DNA of 19,092 nt from Gryganskiella cystojenkinii (lineage: Eukaryota > Mortierellomycota > Mortierellomycetes > Mortierellales > Mortierellaceae). The notes below the pieces were generated by a model. The model did not search any database, had not been told where the DNA came from, and was given only the letters and a program-made list of their open reading frames with translations. A program made the position numbers and the translations under genes. How positions within the stretch are numbered: position 1 is the stretch's first letter; the number at the start of each line of letters is the position of its first letter. Shown here one piece after another: positions 1 through 9,776 of the stretch. The DNA is taken from the NCBI GenBank assembly GCA_015852425.1, contig JAAAIG010000590.1, forward strand, positions 5,799 through 24,890. The letters run 5' to 3'.

Positions 1-3000
1 CATGAGTATTACACTCGCCACGACCATCACTATCCAAGCCCTCGAGACAACAGAAACTTTGACTGCACACAATCGTGCCACAGCAAAGACACAAAGCAGG
101 GTCGTTCGGAACCGTGTTACACTTGGGACAGACATACTTGATACTCTGTTCAAATAATGCATCCAATCGTCGTGGCAGTCCGACTAGTTCGTAAATCGTT
201 GGGTGGTTCAAACTTATCGGGAGTCGGAGCACAGCATGCGACCTTCGTTGCGACGCAGCAGCAGCCGACGATGGCCCACCGATTCTGAGTACATTCTGCA
301 TCGCCTCAGGTCCCTCTGAAGCTGAGGCCACGTCTGCACACCAAGCCAAAACCAGGCCCTTCAGCGTCTCGTCCGAGGACCATTTACCGCAAAGAATAAA
401 GAGCTCTGGGAGGTGCAGCAAGGCCGAGAGTCGCGCAAACTCATCATCCAGTGGCTCAGCGGTCGACATGGCAGGCTGTGTTTCTGGGAACAAGACACCG
501 TAGCGGGCATCAAAGAGGAGGGCACACTTTCTCAAGAAAGGGAGCGTATAGGTTTTGAGCAGCTTCAACTGCACCCGACTCGACATTGTCTCACGGAATG
601 ATGTTATTTGCTCCCTTGGCATCTTGAGTGCCGTCGTCACAAAGTCCACAAACGCATCCAGAGACTCCTTGTCTTGAGCACTCAAGGGGTCGAGACTGTA
701 CTCCTCAAATTTCGCAATCCGGGATTCCGTCCTGAATACACCAGAGAGATCCGTCGTCGACAAGGTCACCAGAATCTTGACAATCTCGGCCACCAACAAC
801 GTCTCGAGCAAGTGACCAGGTTCAACATTTCCAGGCAAGGGGTGCAACGCCAACTCTGTCAGAATAAAAAAGGGGTCGTCCAGCAACAGAGGCTTAACAA
901 ACTGCAAGGCAGCTTGATCAGCCTCGTCCAACCCGGGAAGACCCTGAGCAATCTTGCCTAGCCTCTCACTGTTCAACTGAGCCAGGCGGGCACGGTGATC
1001 GGGTCTGCGCACCATCGTTGTCGTGTAAGAGACGATTGTATCTGCCATCATTCGAAGGAGCGTGAGATTTTGCTGCTGGATACCGGCAATAAGAGTCGAT
1101 GTTCCATTCGCCGCGTTCACACCTCGCTGGGTGATCTCGACACACGAGACGGTATAAGCAAAGGCCTCCCACATCACATCAACCTCCTCCACCTGACTCT
1201 GGGTATAAGTCAAATTCTCCTCGGGTCGCAATAAATCCCTGTGGTTCAACTCAATAACCTCGGCAAGGCGCTGGTACATGGATCGCACAGCATCAGTCTC
1301 CATGGCCTCGTGATGTTCGGCAGAGAATGGGGTTGGCGACGAGGAAGCGTTCCACAGGTTCGAGATCACTCCACGCTCAGGGATCGCATTCATTGCACTG
1401 GAGCCTCGAAGGATACCCTGTACCATGTCAAGGACCGCCTGTCCACGACTGTTCCTCCTGGCGGGGTTGGGTACAGCTCTGTTACGGGAACTTGAGCCCG
1501 CTTCCAAAGTGGTCTGGACCGCAATCCTATCCTCGTTGAGTTGTCTCAGAGTCGCCAATGCACTGTTCTTGAACCATTCTTGAGCGGATGCGTCCTCGTT
1601 CACAGGTTTCAACACACCTGGGTATGTCTGTTTCTTGCCCTTCCATACGATCGGCAGCAAAAGGTTTCCGAGGGACTTGCACAACGGACACATATACTCG
1701 AGATAGGCTGGGTCCTCGGGATGATTCCGGTTATGTTGCGCCTCATGTCGCTGTTGTAATGATCGGACGTAGGTATCGAAACACTTGATATGCATCAAAT
1801 GGCCACAGCTCGAGGTGTATAGACCACGTCGGTGAGATGTGGATGGGAAACCTCGCGAGACCTGAGGTGTCCGAAGTGGAGGAGACGCTGGCTTGTTCTC
1901 GGAGCTTGTTGCAGGTTGATGCTCTTGCTTGGGCTTGAAGCTGTCGTTGTGCTTTTCAAAATTAGAGGCGATACCAAAGGGACGAATATGCGTCGCAGAG
2001 ACATCCAGGCTCAGGGGAGACACAACCGATTCCAAAACAAACTGCGAGTCATTCATGGGTGTCTGTCGAAGTACGTGAGAAGGCTGCACATAGGCCAGCA
2101 TGCCATACTCGCTCGACTGGGTCATCTCTTCCTGGCAGACGATACACGTGCCCGTGGGATAGTGCCAGATAGCCTCGGCAATCTTTTGTGCTCCGAGATC
2201 CAGAGGGTTGTGTTCGTCCACATCGATCGCCGTGCCTATCTCGTCCTCATCCGAGTCATAAAGATCCTCGTTCAAGGACATGAAGCTCTGCTGCTGTTGA
2301 GCAAACTGGGCCATGATCTTGGCCTGACGTTCTTGGTTTGCCTTCTTCCTGCGCTCTGCCTCGGCCATCTCGCTCGTGCCAGAGTCATCGCTCTCCAATG
2401 GCCCCTTAGAAGCCTTCCATTGTCCAACAATAGTCTGAGCCTCGATTGAGCCAAAGGTCTCGAACTCCTTCAGGACAAAGTGCAGTTTGGGTTGAATGCT
2501 CTTGTACGCTGGATCGTCAGCTCTCTGGATCAGGATCGACAAAAGCGTAAGGCGAACACGTTCGTTGCCATTGACGATGACAGGAAACTTTTCAAACGTG
2601 GCATGGCGCATAAATCCGCCCATGCCCTCTCCAGAAGACCCTCCGGACAAGTTTTGCTCGATATTGCGTGCCGCATCACTGTTGGGGTCGAGAACGGCAA
2701 TTTGCATGAGGTAAGCAGCCTGGTCAATGATGGTATCCGACTTGATTTTGGGCTCGGCCTTGACGTTCCAGAAGGTGTAGAACAGGATTTGGGTCATGGC
2801 CTTGGTGTGCATAATGTCACCGAGATTCTGGAAGGGTCCACGTTCAATCTTGGAGAGTCGAGGAAGGATTTGAGGGGTCTTGATCGTATTGCCGCTCTTC
2901 TTGACGATACGGCTCTTGAGAATTTCTTCCGCCTCCTCGCTATTATTCCTGGAGAAATGGATAAAGTAAGGGTCGACCTCATCGAAGAACTGGTCCTTCA

Positions 3001-6000
3001 GTTCGTATAATCCGTGGTCAGCAATGCCGTCTGGAGCGCGGTAAGAAGCAAGCTCCTTGAGGGTATCGTCGAATTTGACATGCTCCGTGAGACGTTCGGG
3101 GATGCGCTTGGCGAGTTCCGAGTATGCGATGGGCTTTAAACAAAGACCATGAACAATCTCACGTCTGATTTCCTGCTCAATCGTGTATCCTGCAGCATTG
3201 ACTCGGTCGGAGACACAAACGATCAAGAGCGTCAAGAGTTCCTCCGCCATAAAGACGATCTGGAGCAGGTCATAGGTGCTATGCTCCCTTTGTCCCGAGA
3301 ACCAGTCCAAGAGCTCGAATCGGTCCAACGCAGTGACAAGGAACTGCTCGGGGTCAAAGAGGATCATGGAGACCTGGAGCAAAAAGATGTCGGAATCGTA
3401 CGTGTTTTCACGCAGGGACACCTCGCGGTAGTATTGAGCCTGAGTGCGGATCACAAATCCATTTCTCACCCACACGTTCGCTTTGATCTGGGCCATGAGA
3501 ACACAGACTAGTAGCACAATGACACAAAGTGTAAACGATGGTTAGTTGGGACCTAGTTTGATTTTTTGTTGATGTCACGGAAAATCGATTCTGTCAGTTT
3601 GCCAAACCTCGCAAAGGGAAATCGAAAATCTCTTGAAGACGGAACATCATCTGCGCCTCAGTCTCGTTGCCCTGGCCAACAAAGCGCATCATCATCTCGC
3701 GGAAAGAGCTGAAACCGATTGTTTGCAGTTCCTTCGAGTCCAAAATGTTGACATTCTCCAACAAATCGGCCAAGAACCAATGGAGTGGATGGTGGAACGA
3801 GACAGGCTGCACCGAGACCTTGTACTTGATGATCTCATATGCTGTTGGAGGCGACGTCGGCATCGTGACTGTGTGAACGGCAGTGTGTGTGATGGGTTGA
3901 AGCGACCTGGTGTTCGCCATCATATTGGGACCTGCAGGGTTGGCGAGTACTCCTGGTGCGTTGTTCGTCACATCCATCGTCATTGGCTCGGCAGCAGGTA
4001 ACTGGCCGGGAGTCGTGGTGGGTTGAGGTGGGGGGGCACCGGGTCCGTATTCGGGCCCAGGAGGGGTTTCTTCCTCGTGCTTGTCGACCCATTCTTGAAT
4101 CTTTTTCAGTGTTCGTGCAAGGACCTGGGATAGCACTGTGGGGTCGGAGGTGAAGCAGTCAGCAAACTGGCGACAGCACTTGTATAGTTGAAGTGTAACA
4201 TTGAAGGCGTTGACCCAAGTGTTGGTCTCAAACTCGACGTGATCAAGCGCATATCTGGTGTTGGTGTGCATTCCCTGGAACATATCGAGACAGGCAATCA
4301 TCTGCGCTTGGTAGGCGGGTCGGTTCGAGACGATCTGCTTGACGGCTTCGTTGCTGAGGATATATCTGAAGTCATGAAAGATGTGGAAGTAGCGACGGTT
4401 CTCGAAGGGTGGATTGTTGCAATTGATGGGACCGACTCTCTTCCTAGGACCCTGGAAGAATGAAATCAAGATTTGGCAGAGGATGTAGATAAAGTTGTGT
4501 TCGCGCGCAAGCATTTCTGCGATTGTCGGCACAGTGAAGAGCTGAACTGAAAACAAGATGATGGACAGCTCCGGTGCACGGTCGACCACCAAAAACGCCC
4601 GTGCAATCTTGAGATAATTGTGAGCAAAGCGAACAGCTGGTGGGAGTGTTAAGGACAGGGTAGATTACGGATGGTTAGTATCTAGCCAAACCCCCTCGCT
4701 CAGCAACAACAAAATTTTGCCACCGATTAATTGTTTTAAAGAAAATAGCAATCCGTGCATACCCATAAACTTTTTGTACTTGGGACTTAGGACCAAGGTT
4801 CCGATATAAACTTCCCGCAGACTAGCACGAGGTCGCTTCCAAAACTTGAGGTCTAGCAGCAATAACCAATCGATTCGGAGTTTCCGGTGAGGTGGTCCTG
4901 CCCTGGCGCTTTTGGCCAGTGGGTCTGTCGAATGTGGATCTGTGCTGGAACTAGAGGCATCCATCATGGCCACGTCCTCGTCTTGGCCGGCGAGTGCCAT
5001 TTCCCAATCGCCATCAAGTGTAGTCTTGTCATTGACAGTCCTTGCAGCGAGTCTTGCAGCGAGCTCGTCCGCAGTATCGAAATCGTGGTAAGAGCCAAAT
5101 CCGTCTGCTTCGTTATCGGTATCAAAGTCGAGATCTTCGGCCATGACTGCACCGTTTTCGTCTTCGGGATTGATACCGTCAATATCGATCGGGTCATCCT
5201 CCATCTCGGCAATGTCATTCTCAGCATTCATGGTAGTACTATTCCTGGCGGGTCGTCGACGCCATTCACTGCAGAATTCCTCGCAGATGATTTCACGGAC
5301 CGTTTGGGACTGCTTACGCGAGACGGAACCACCTTTAAAGTAAGCGAGTGATTTCAAGAACGTGACGCAAACATCGCACAGTTGCTCCTTGAATGTCTCT
5401 CTAGCAGACCGAATACTAACAACCAAGTCGATCTCTGCCAGACTTCTAGCAATCTCCATGAGTCTGTTGATATCACTTGAGATCTCCACAATGGCTCGTC
5501 CCTATGCAGTGGTGATAAATGTTAGCATACGGAGCGCTGAGCAAGAAGGAGGGGAGTATAATTACCAAGACAATGGTAGAGCATCCCATTAAGTCCCTCC
5601 ATCTCCACTTCCACCCACCCAGCTTTAAGCAACTACCCATCCTATCTCAAAACACAACGTGAAGCAACCCCCACCCAGCCCAATCCTTAGTTCATCTATC
5701 GCAATTTTACCTGTGTGTCGACAGTCTCTGCGATTTTACGGGCATAACTGGTGGCCATGTTGGTTGTTTCAGAGACACGGTTGATTACGGCAGTAAAAGA
5801 GTGTTCTTCATCGTTCCAGAGAACACAACAGAACTGCATGTTTTCCAGATCGGTGGTTTCGCCGGCAAGGTTGCCTGCCTCGATAGCGTCCCTCTGGATT
5901 TGTTCTTTGCTCTCTCTTGTGGCGTTCATGTTTTCGGGACAGGTCGACATGGTGTCAATAATGAAATCGAGGACGGTTGCGATGGTGGCGCGAATTGAAG

Positions 6001-6725
6001 TGATGACCTCGGGTGGGTACTCAAGATTCTTTGGATCTGTCTCGCCGGCAGGAGGGTTCTTGGCCGAGTGGTAGATACAATCGAGATCGATCTTCCAGGC
6101 CTCGTGGTCACCACAGTCGCAGCAGCCTCCACCACCGGCGTTGACAGAGAAGGAGGTATCATGGCCCTCGTGGTTTGTTCCATGGAAGCATCTCAAACAA
6201 AAGACACAGGTCTCGTCGACAGCGCATGTACTACATGGACACGCGAAGAGGAAAAAGTAAGAGAATGGCAAAAAAGAGATGGATAAAGAGAGAGAGAGGG
6301 AGAGAGAGGGTGAAAGTGAGTGAGTGAGTGAGCGGATCTAGTTTTTTGGTAACCCATTTTTGATTGTTCTCGGTGATATCAATCGTCAAATTATCACTGA
6401 TAATCATCCTTTATCATAAAACAACAAATAAAAAAAAGAGTTCATACCGACAACGAAAGACGCCCTCGCCAGTCTTGAAGGTGTGTCCACAGGGTTGACC
6501 TCGAGCCGAGGCCGAGTATTCATCGTCTCCGTTATCGGTCAGGACAGTGACACCGTTCTGACGGGCTTCGACAAAATAAGGAAAATAGTTGTGGAGAAAT
6601 TCGTCGTTGTTGTCCCAGAGAGAGGCGTAGAGTTCCGAGTTGATTTCCCTAAGAGCATTCTCGCTGAGGGTGTTGTCAAACTTGCGGGCTGCGTTGCGCA
6701 GGTAGGCGCGCAGTGGGGAGTCCAT
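1..6725 (-). CDS. UBR1: UBR1-type E3 ubiquitin ligase (N-recognin), 3' end truncated by window edge
   Basis: Recognises destabilising N-terminal residues and, with a Rad6/Ubc2-class E2, ubiquitinates proteins for proteasomal degradation (family knowledge). Exons on the complement, inferred from GT-AG sites and frame: 6725-6448, 6230-5711, 5501-4763, 4636-3608, and 3507 to beyond 1. Exon 5 is open throughout. Seen in the translation: a UBR box at about residues 79-147, including FRCRTCAVDETCVFC and CDCGDHEAW, the latter holding the acidic residues of the type-1 pocket; a ClpS-like domain at about 225-290 (VLWNDEEHSF); an acidic insert at about 357-455; a basic helix at about 1240-1266, matching the E2-binding region of yeast Ubr1; a RING-H2 finger with C1310, C1313, C1423, H1425, H1428, C1431, C1462 and C1465; and C-terminal cysteine pairs starting C1982-x2-C1985. 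The 2,024 visible residues fit fungal Ubr1 (about 1,950-2,050). The start gives the usual spacing before the UBR box. Confidence 0.95.
6287..6332. repeat. (GA)n and (GTGA)n microsatellites within UBR1 intron 1
   Basis: A GA-repeat runs directly into four GTGA units. Both lie wholly inside the inferred intron 6231-6447, so length changes here would not alter the protein. Confidence 0.75.
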
Positions 6726-6794
6726 CCTGGGTGTTTGTAGTTGAACTGGGGAAAAAAAGAGGAGGAGGAATTGACAATCGTTCTATGTTCCGTC

Positions 6795-6843
6795 GACAGA
6801 CACGGACACACACACAGACACACAGGCACAGACACACAGGCTT
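6795..6843. repeat. Imperfect (CA)n-rich microsatellite
   Basis: A run of CA dinucleotides broken by G (cacggacacacacacagaca and similar) lies just upstream of the UBR1 start. It is simple sequence with no coding meaning. Confidence 0.8.
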
Positions 6844-6970
6844 GTCAAACAGCTCGACTGCGTTGAGGGGGAAGGGTGTTTCCGTATTGATAGTGCTTGT
6901 GTGCTTTTGAATGAATGAATAAATGAGGGAAGTGAAAGATGGAGTGGCTGAGGGAATGCACACTACACAG

Positions 6971-6988
6971 AAAAAATATATATATATA
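6971..6988. repeat. A-run plus alternating TA tract
   Basis: Six A residues are followed by an uninterrupted alternating AT stretch. It could act as a TATA-like element or nucleosome-depleted DNA for either divergent gene, but its position relative to transcription starts is unknown. Confidence 0.7.
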
Positions 6989-7075
6989 GAGAGCGGAGAG
7001 ATGAGACGTAATTGAGTCGAGTGGAATGAGGTCGAAGGTAAGGGAGGGGAAACAAAGGAGACGAAAAGGGATTGT

Positions 7076-7115
7076 AGAAGGGGAAAAAGAAAAAAAGAAA
7101 AGAAAAAGAAAAAAG
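7076..7115. repeat. 40-nt polypurine (GA/A-rich) tract
   Basis: An unbroken run of purines of the form gggaaaaagaaaaaaagaaa lies between the divergent genes. Such tracts are common near fungal promoters and can adopt non-B structure. No more is shown by the sequence. Confidence 0.75.
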
Positions 7116-7524
7116 TCCATGCGATGCAGACTCTTTTTCACCCACACGCACTCACCCACCTCACAGAATTCGCTTCCTTGTCTCAACTCCGCCAAAAACA
7201 CCACCGCAGAGAGACAGAGGACGCGAAGAGTGGGCGGTGCTTCAGCGCCCCCATAGCAGATACGATTCAATCGAGATACAGTGACGTGTAAATCGCGGGA
7301 GCAGGGCTGGGTGTGTGCTACCCACATTGGTGCTAGACGCGAGGATCCACGCGACAGGTTTGATACGTGAAAAAAAAAGAAAAATTGCTGAGACATTTTT
7401 TTTTTTTCTTTTTCCGTCTGCCTCACCGGGTATGTCATTTAAGAGACGGACAGATACACTTCTTTTTCTTTCTTTTTTAACCCTCTTTATCATTCCCCCA
7501 TCCTCGGTCGCCTCTCTCACAACA

Positions 7525-9225
7525 ATGGATTCGAACAAAAAGGACACAACCCAAGGCCACGCCCACCTGTCCGACCACAAGAAACACCCTGTCATCGACG
7601 CTCTCGAACAGACAAGACTCAGTCATCACCAAGAGCCCTTTCCTCACTCGCACGACTCTTCCTCAGTTGCTCACCTCCCTCACGAGGATGTCGTTGACGA
7701 GGTCTTGAAACAGGAAGAAGTCGTCCCTCTCGACACCAACAGGATGGCTGTCAACCTCCCTTTTGCTTCTGATGTCGACAGCCACAACAGCACCAAGAGC
7801 CACAACATAGGTGTTGACAACAAAAACAATACCAACGCTGCCCCTGCTGCAAGAAACAACAACAAAAACAACAGCTCGAAACGTCCATCTGATCCCACTA
7901 CCTCCCATGACAATAACGATATCAACAACAAAAAGTCCAAATCATCGTCTTTCTCGGGATCAAACACAAAAGGCAAAGCGCCATCAGGCGGAAAAGGAAA
8001 TCAATCCTCAAATGACCCATCCAACAGGAACCCTTCCCCAACTGGAGCAGACATCATGAACCTCGATAACGAAGGCGACTTGATCGGTCTGAGCACCACC
8101 GCTACCCTCCCGAGTGCGACCTGGCAACCCCTTGTTAACAAGAGCTCGAACCAACTCTCCTCCAGAGATGCTGTCAACTCTGCGATCACCTCCTCTGGTC
8201 ACGAATTCGAACATGCCAAGCACTCTATCCTGCCCGAGATCCTCCCTGGATTCAAGAGCAGACTCGCAGACATTCATCACGCGACCCTCACAAATGTTGC
8301 TGGTGGAGATACTGGCGATACCAACATCAGCAGTGGTTCCACCCATAGCCATACCAGTTCCGGTTCCGAGAGTACATCCACAAGAGTCACCAGCGCTAGC
8401 ACTGGCAACACAGATGGAGCTCGTTGGACTGGAGGAACCATGTTCCCAGCCATGATGGCACCAATGCCGTCTGGATTCAAGCCTTATCACAACAGCAGTC
8501 ACTCACACTCAGCCTCGGAGGATGCCACAAGGCGCCTTTCCAAGAGCTCGATACTTTACGAGTCCTCAGATCTCGAGGAGTCGACTTCCCGTCTGGACGA
8601 CTCTGACGACGTCCAAGCTCAGGTCTCTCGTTCAGGAGCCACTCATTCCGATACCTTGGTCACTGGCGGCCAAGGAGGTCGCCGATGGTCACACGAGCTC
8701 TCGCCCGAAAAAGCTGGCCTCGCAGGATCGGTACTCCAAGCCGCAGGTCTAATCAAAGATGTGGTCCTGGACAAGATCCAACAACGACCAACAACAGCAA
8801 GCTCTGCAGCCGAGTCCTCTCTCCACAGTCAGTTCAGTGTCCCCTTATCCGAGAAGGAGGCTGCGGCCAGAGTTGCATTTGGTGGCGCAGAGGAAGCAGG
8901 AGATCAAAACATTTATCTGGACGGACTGAATCGTCATCTTGCTCAAGACCATGCTCGATCGGCAGCTTCCTCTGCCGAGAATTCTACTTTAAGTACGTCC
9001 GTGGATGCCAAGGGTGTCCTCGGACCCGCTGTCGAGGCTGGACGGTCCGTCTTTCATCAGTCGGCGAATCCGGACGTGATGAAGAGTCTATTGTTGAACC
9101 ATCCCGAGTCTCTTGGTTATCATAACCGAGACCCGACCCTGGATCCCTTTGAGGATGAATCCAACATCAACACGATCGCGGGTAATGTCACAGGACAAAA
9201 GGATCTCTCTCGCATGAGACGATGA
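7525..9225 (+). CDS. Unrecognised low-complexity protein, 566 aa, single exon
   Basis: I do not recognise this protein. The chosen ATG (context acaacaATGg) begins MDSNKKDTTQGHAHLSDHKK and sits after a T/C-rich leader typical of its neighbours. The same frame is open upstream with another ATG at 7432, which would add 31 residues that look like a signal peptide. The first 165 or so residues are rich in His, Asn, Ser and Lys and are probably disordered. The middle is Ser/Thr/Gly-rich. The last 190 residues are more ordered in composition, with a predicted amphipathic stretch QAAGLIKDVVLDKIQ. No transmembrane segment, zinc ligands or catalytic motif are evident in the 566-residue form. The long open frame and third-position C bias like the neighbouring genes argue that it is real. 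It is divergent from UBR1. Probably lineage-specific. Confidence 0.75.
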   Translation: MDSNKKDTTQGHAHLSDHKKHPVIDALEQTRLSHHQEPFPHSHDSSSVAHLPHEDVVDEVLKQEEVVPLDTNRMAVNLPFASDVDSHNSTKSHNIGVDNKNNTNAAPAARNNNKNNSSKRPSDPTTSHDNNDINNKKSKSSSFSGSNTKGKAPSGGKGNQSSNDPSNRNPSPTGADIMNLDNEGDLIGLSTTATLPSATWQPLVNKSSNQLSSRDAVNSAITSSGHEFEHAKHSILPEILPGFKSRLADIHHATLTNVAGGDTGDTNISSGSTHSHTSSGSESTSTRVTSASTGNTDGARWTGGTMFPAMMAPMPSGFKPYHNSSHSHSASEDATRRLSKSSILYESSDLEESTSRLDDSDDVQAQVSRSGATHSDTLVTGGQGGRRWSHELSPEKAGLAGSVLQAAGLIKDVVLDKIQQRPTTASSAAESSLHSQFSVPLSEKEAAARVAFGGAEEAGDQNIYLDGLNRHLAQDHARSAASSAENSTLSTSVDAKGVLGPAVEAGRSVFHQSANPDVMKSLLLNHPESLGYHNRDPTLDPFEDESNINTIAGNVTGQKDLSRMRR

Positions 9226-9776
9226 CAGCACTCTTTGTCTCTATTGTAGCATCAGGCGCAAAAGAAGCACAGCGCAGTGTTAAATAATGGAGTGCAGTGT
9301 ACTTGAAATAAAAAAAAAAAAAAAAAACTAAACTCAAGTACAGTACGGCAGGAATCTTGATTTGTTTTTATTCCCAATGGCGCATTTTAAACCCGACTTC
9401 AAAAATCCGTGTTCCAAATTTCACAGCAGAGGTCCACGTTTCTGTCCCTTTTTCATTTCTCCTTTTGACATCCAATCCAATCATTGAATACTTTCATAGA
9501 GACATTACTACCATTCGACTTGTCTTGACTACTCCTCATCCCCCCATCAGGACATTCTTTCCTACCCTCATCCCCTTACTCACTTGCTCACCACACTCAC
9601 CCCCCCTTTATCAAAGGTCCTCTTTGTCCTTGACTTTTCGCGACAACTCATCACTTTAGCCCTCACCTCGTTTATCTCTCCCATCCACTCAAAAAAAAAC
9701 CAGAAACAATCCACCCTGACTTGACCAACAACGACATTCCCTTCCTCAACAAACACGGCAATCGTGCCAGCAGACA
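9226..9776 (+). promoter_or_regulatory. Intergenic region: 3' end of the orphan gene and promoter/leader of RALGAPB
   Basis: The region holds no gene. The left part contains the poly(A) signal described separately. The right part is strongly C/T-rich on the plus strand, as expected for a fungal promoter and 5' leader. Two adjacent CCAAT boxes at 9472-9476 and 9477-9481 lie about 300 nt before the RALGAPB start. They are candidate sites for the HAP/CCAAT-binding complex, but binding is an inference. Confidence 0.5.
9307..9327 (+). terminator. Poly(A) signal merged with an A-run, 3' of the orphan gene
   Basis: AATAAA at 9307-9312 lies 82 nt past the stop codon and runs into 18 consecutive A residues. 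It is a plausible polyadenylation signal for the upstream gene. The genomic A-run could instead be chance simple sequence, or a relic of retroposition. Confidence 0.4.

Larger units (their letters stand above)
6726..7524. promoter_or_regulatory. Divergent intergenic region between UBR1 (-) and the orphan gene (+)
   Basis: About 800 nt separate the two start codons, so this stretch should hold both promoters and 5' leaders. No convincing gene is present. It is dominated by simple sequence: a CA-rich tract, an alternating TA tract, a 40-nt purine run and a T-rich leader before the orphan gene. On the minus strand, a pyrimidine-rich stretch ending in CAG at 6746 lies 20 nt before the UBR1 start and looks like a splice acceptor, perhaps of a leader intron. 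I cannot place transcription start sites. Confidence 0.5.

Noticed and set aside
413..3511. Several plus-strand open frames (for example 1832-2449 and 2480-3010)
   Set aside because: They lie antisense to exon 5 of UBR1, which is continuously open and matches the Ubr1 family throughout. The antisense translations resemble no family and come from codon bias of the real gene.
6845..7595. Minus-strand open frames of up to 197 codons upstream of UBR1
   Set aside because: They are rich in Phe, Leu and Ser because they read through purine/pyrimidine tracts. They overlap the promoter and the orphan gene's start and show no domain.
9357..9659. 100-codon plus-strand open frame between the orphan gene and RALGAPB
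   Set aside because: It starts at a non-ATG codon and lies in C/T-rich leader DNA, so its Leu/Pro/Ser/Thr composition simply reflects the base bias.
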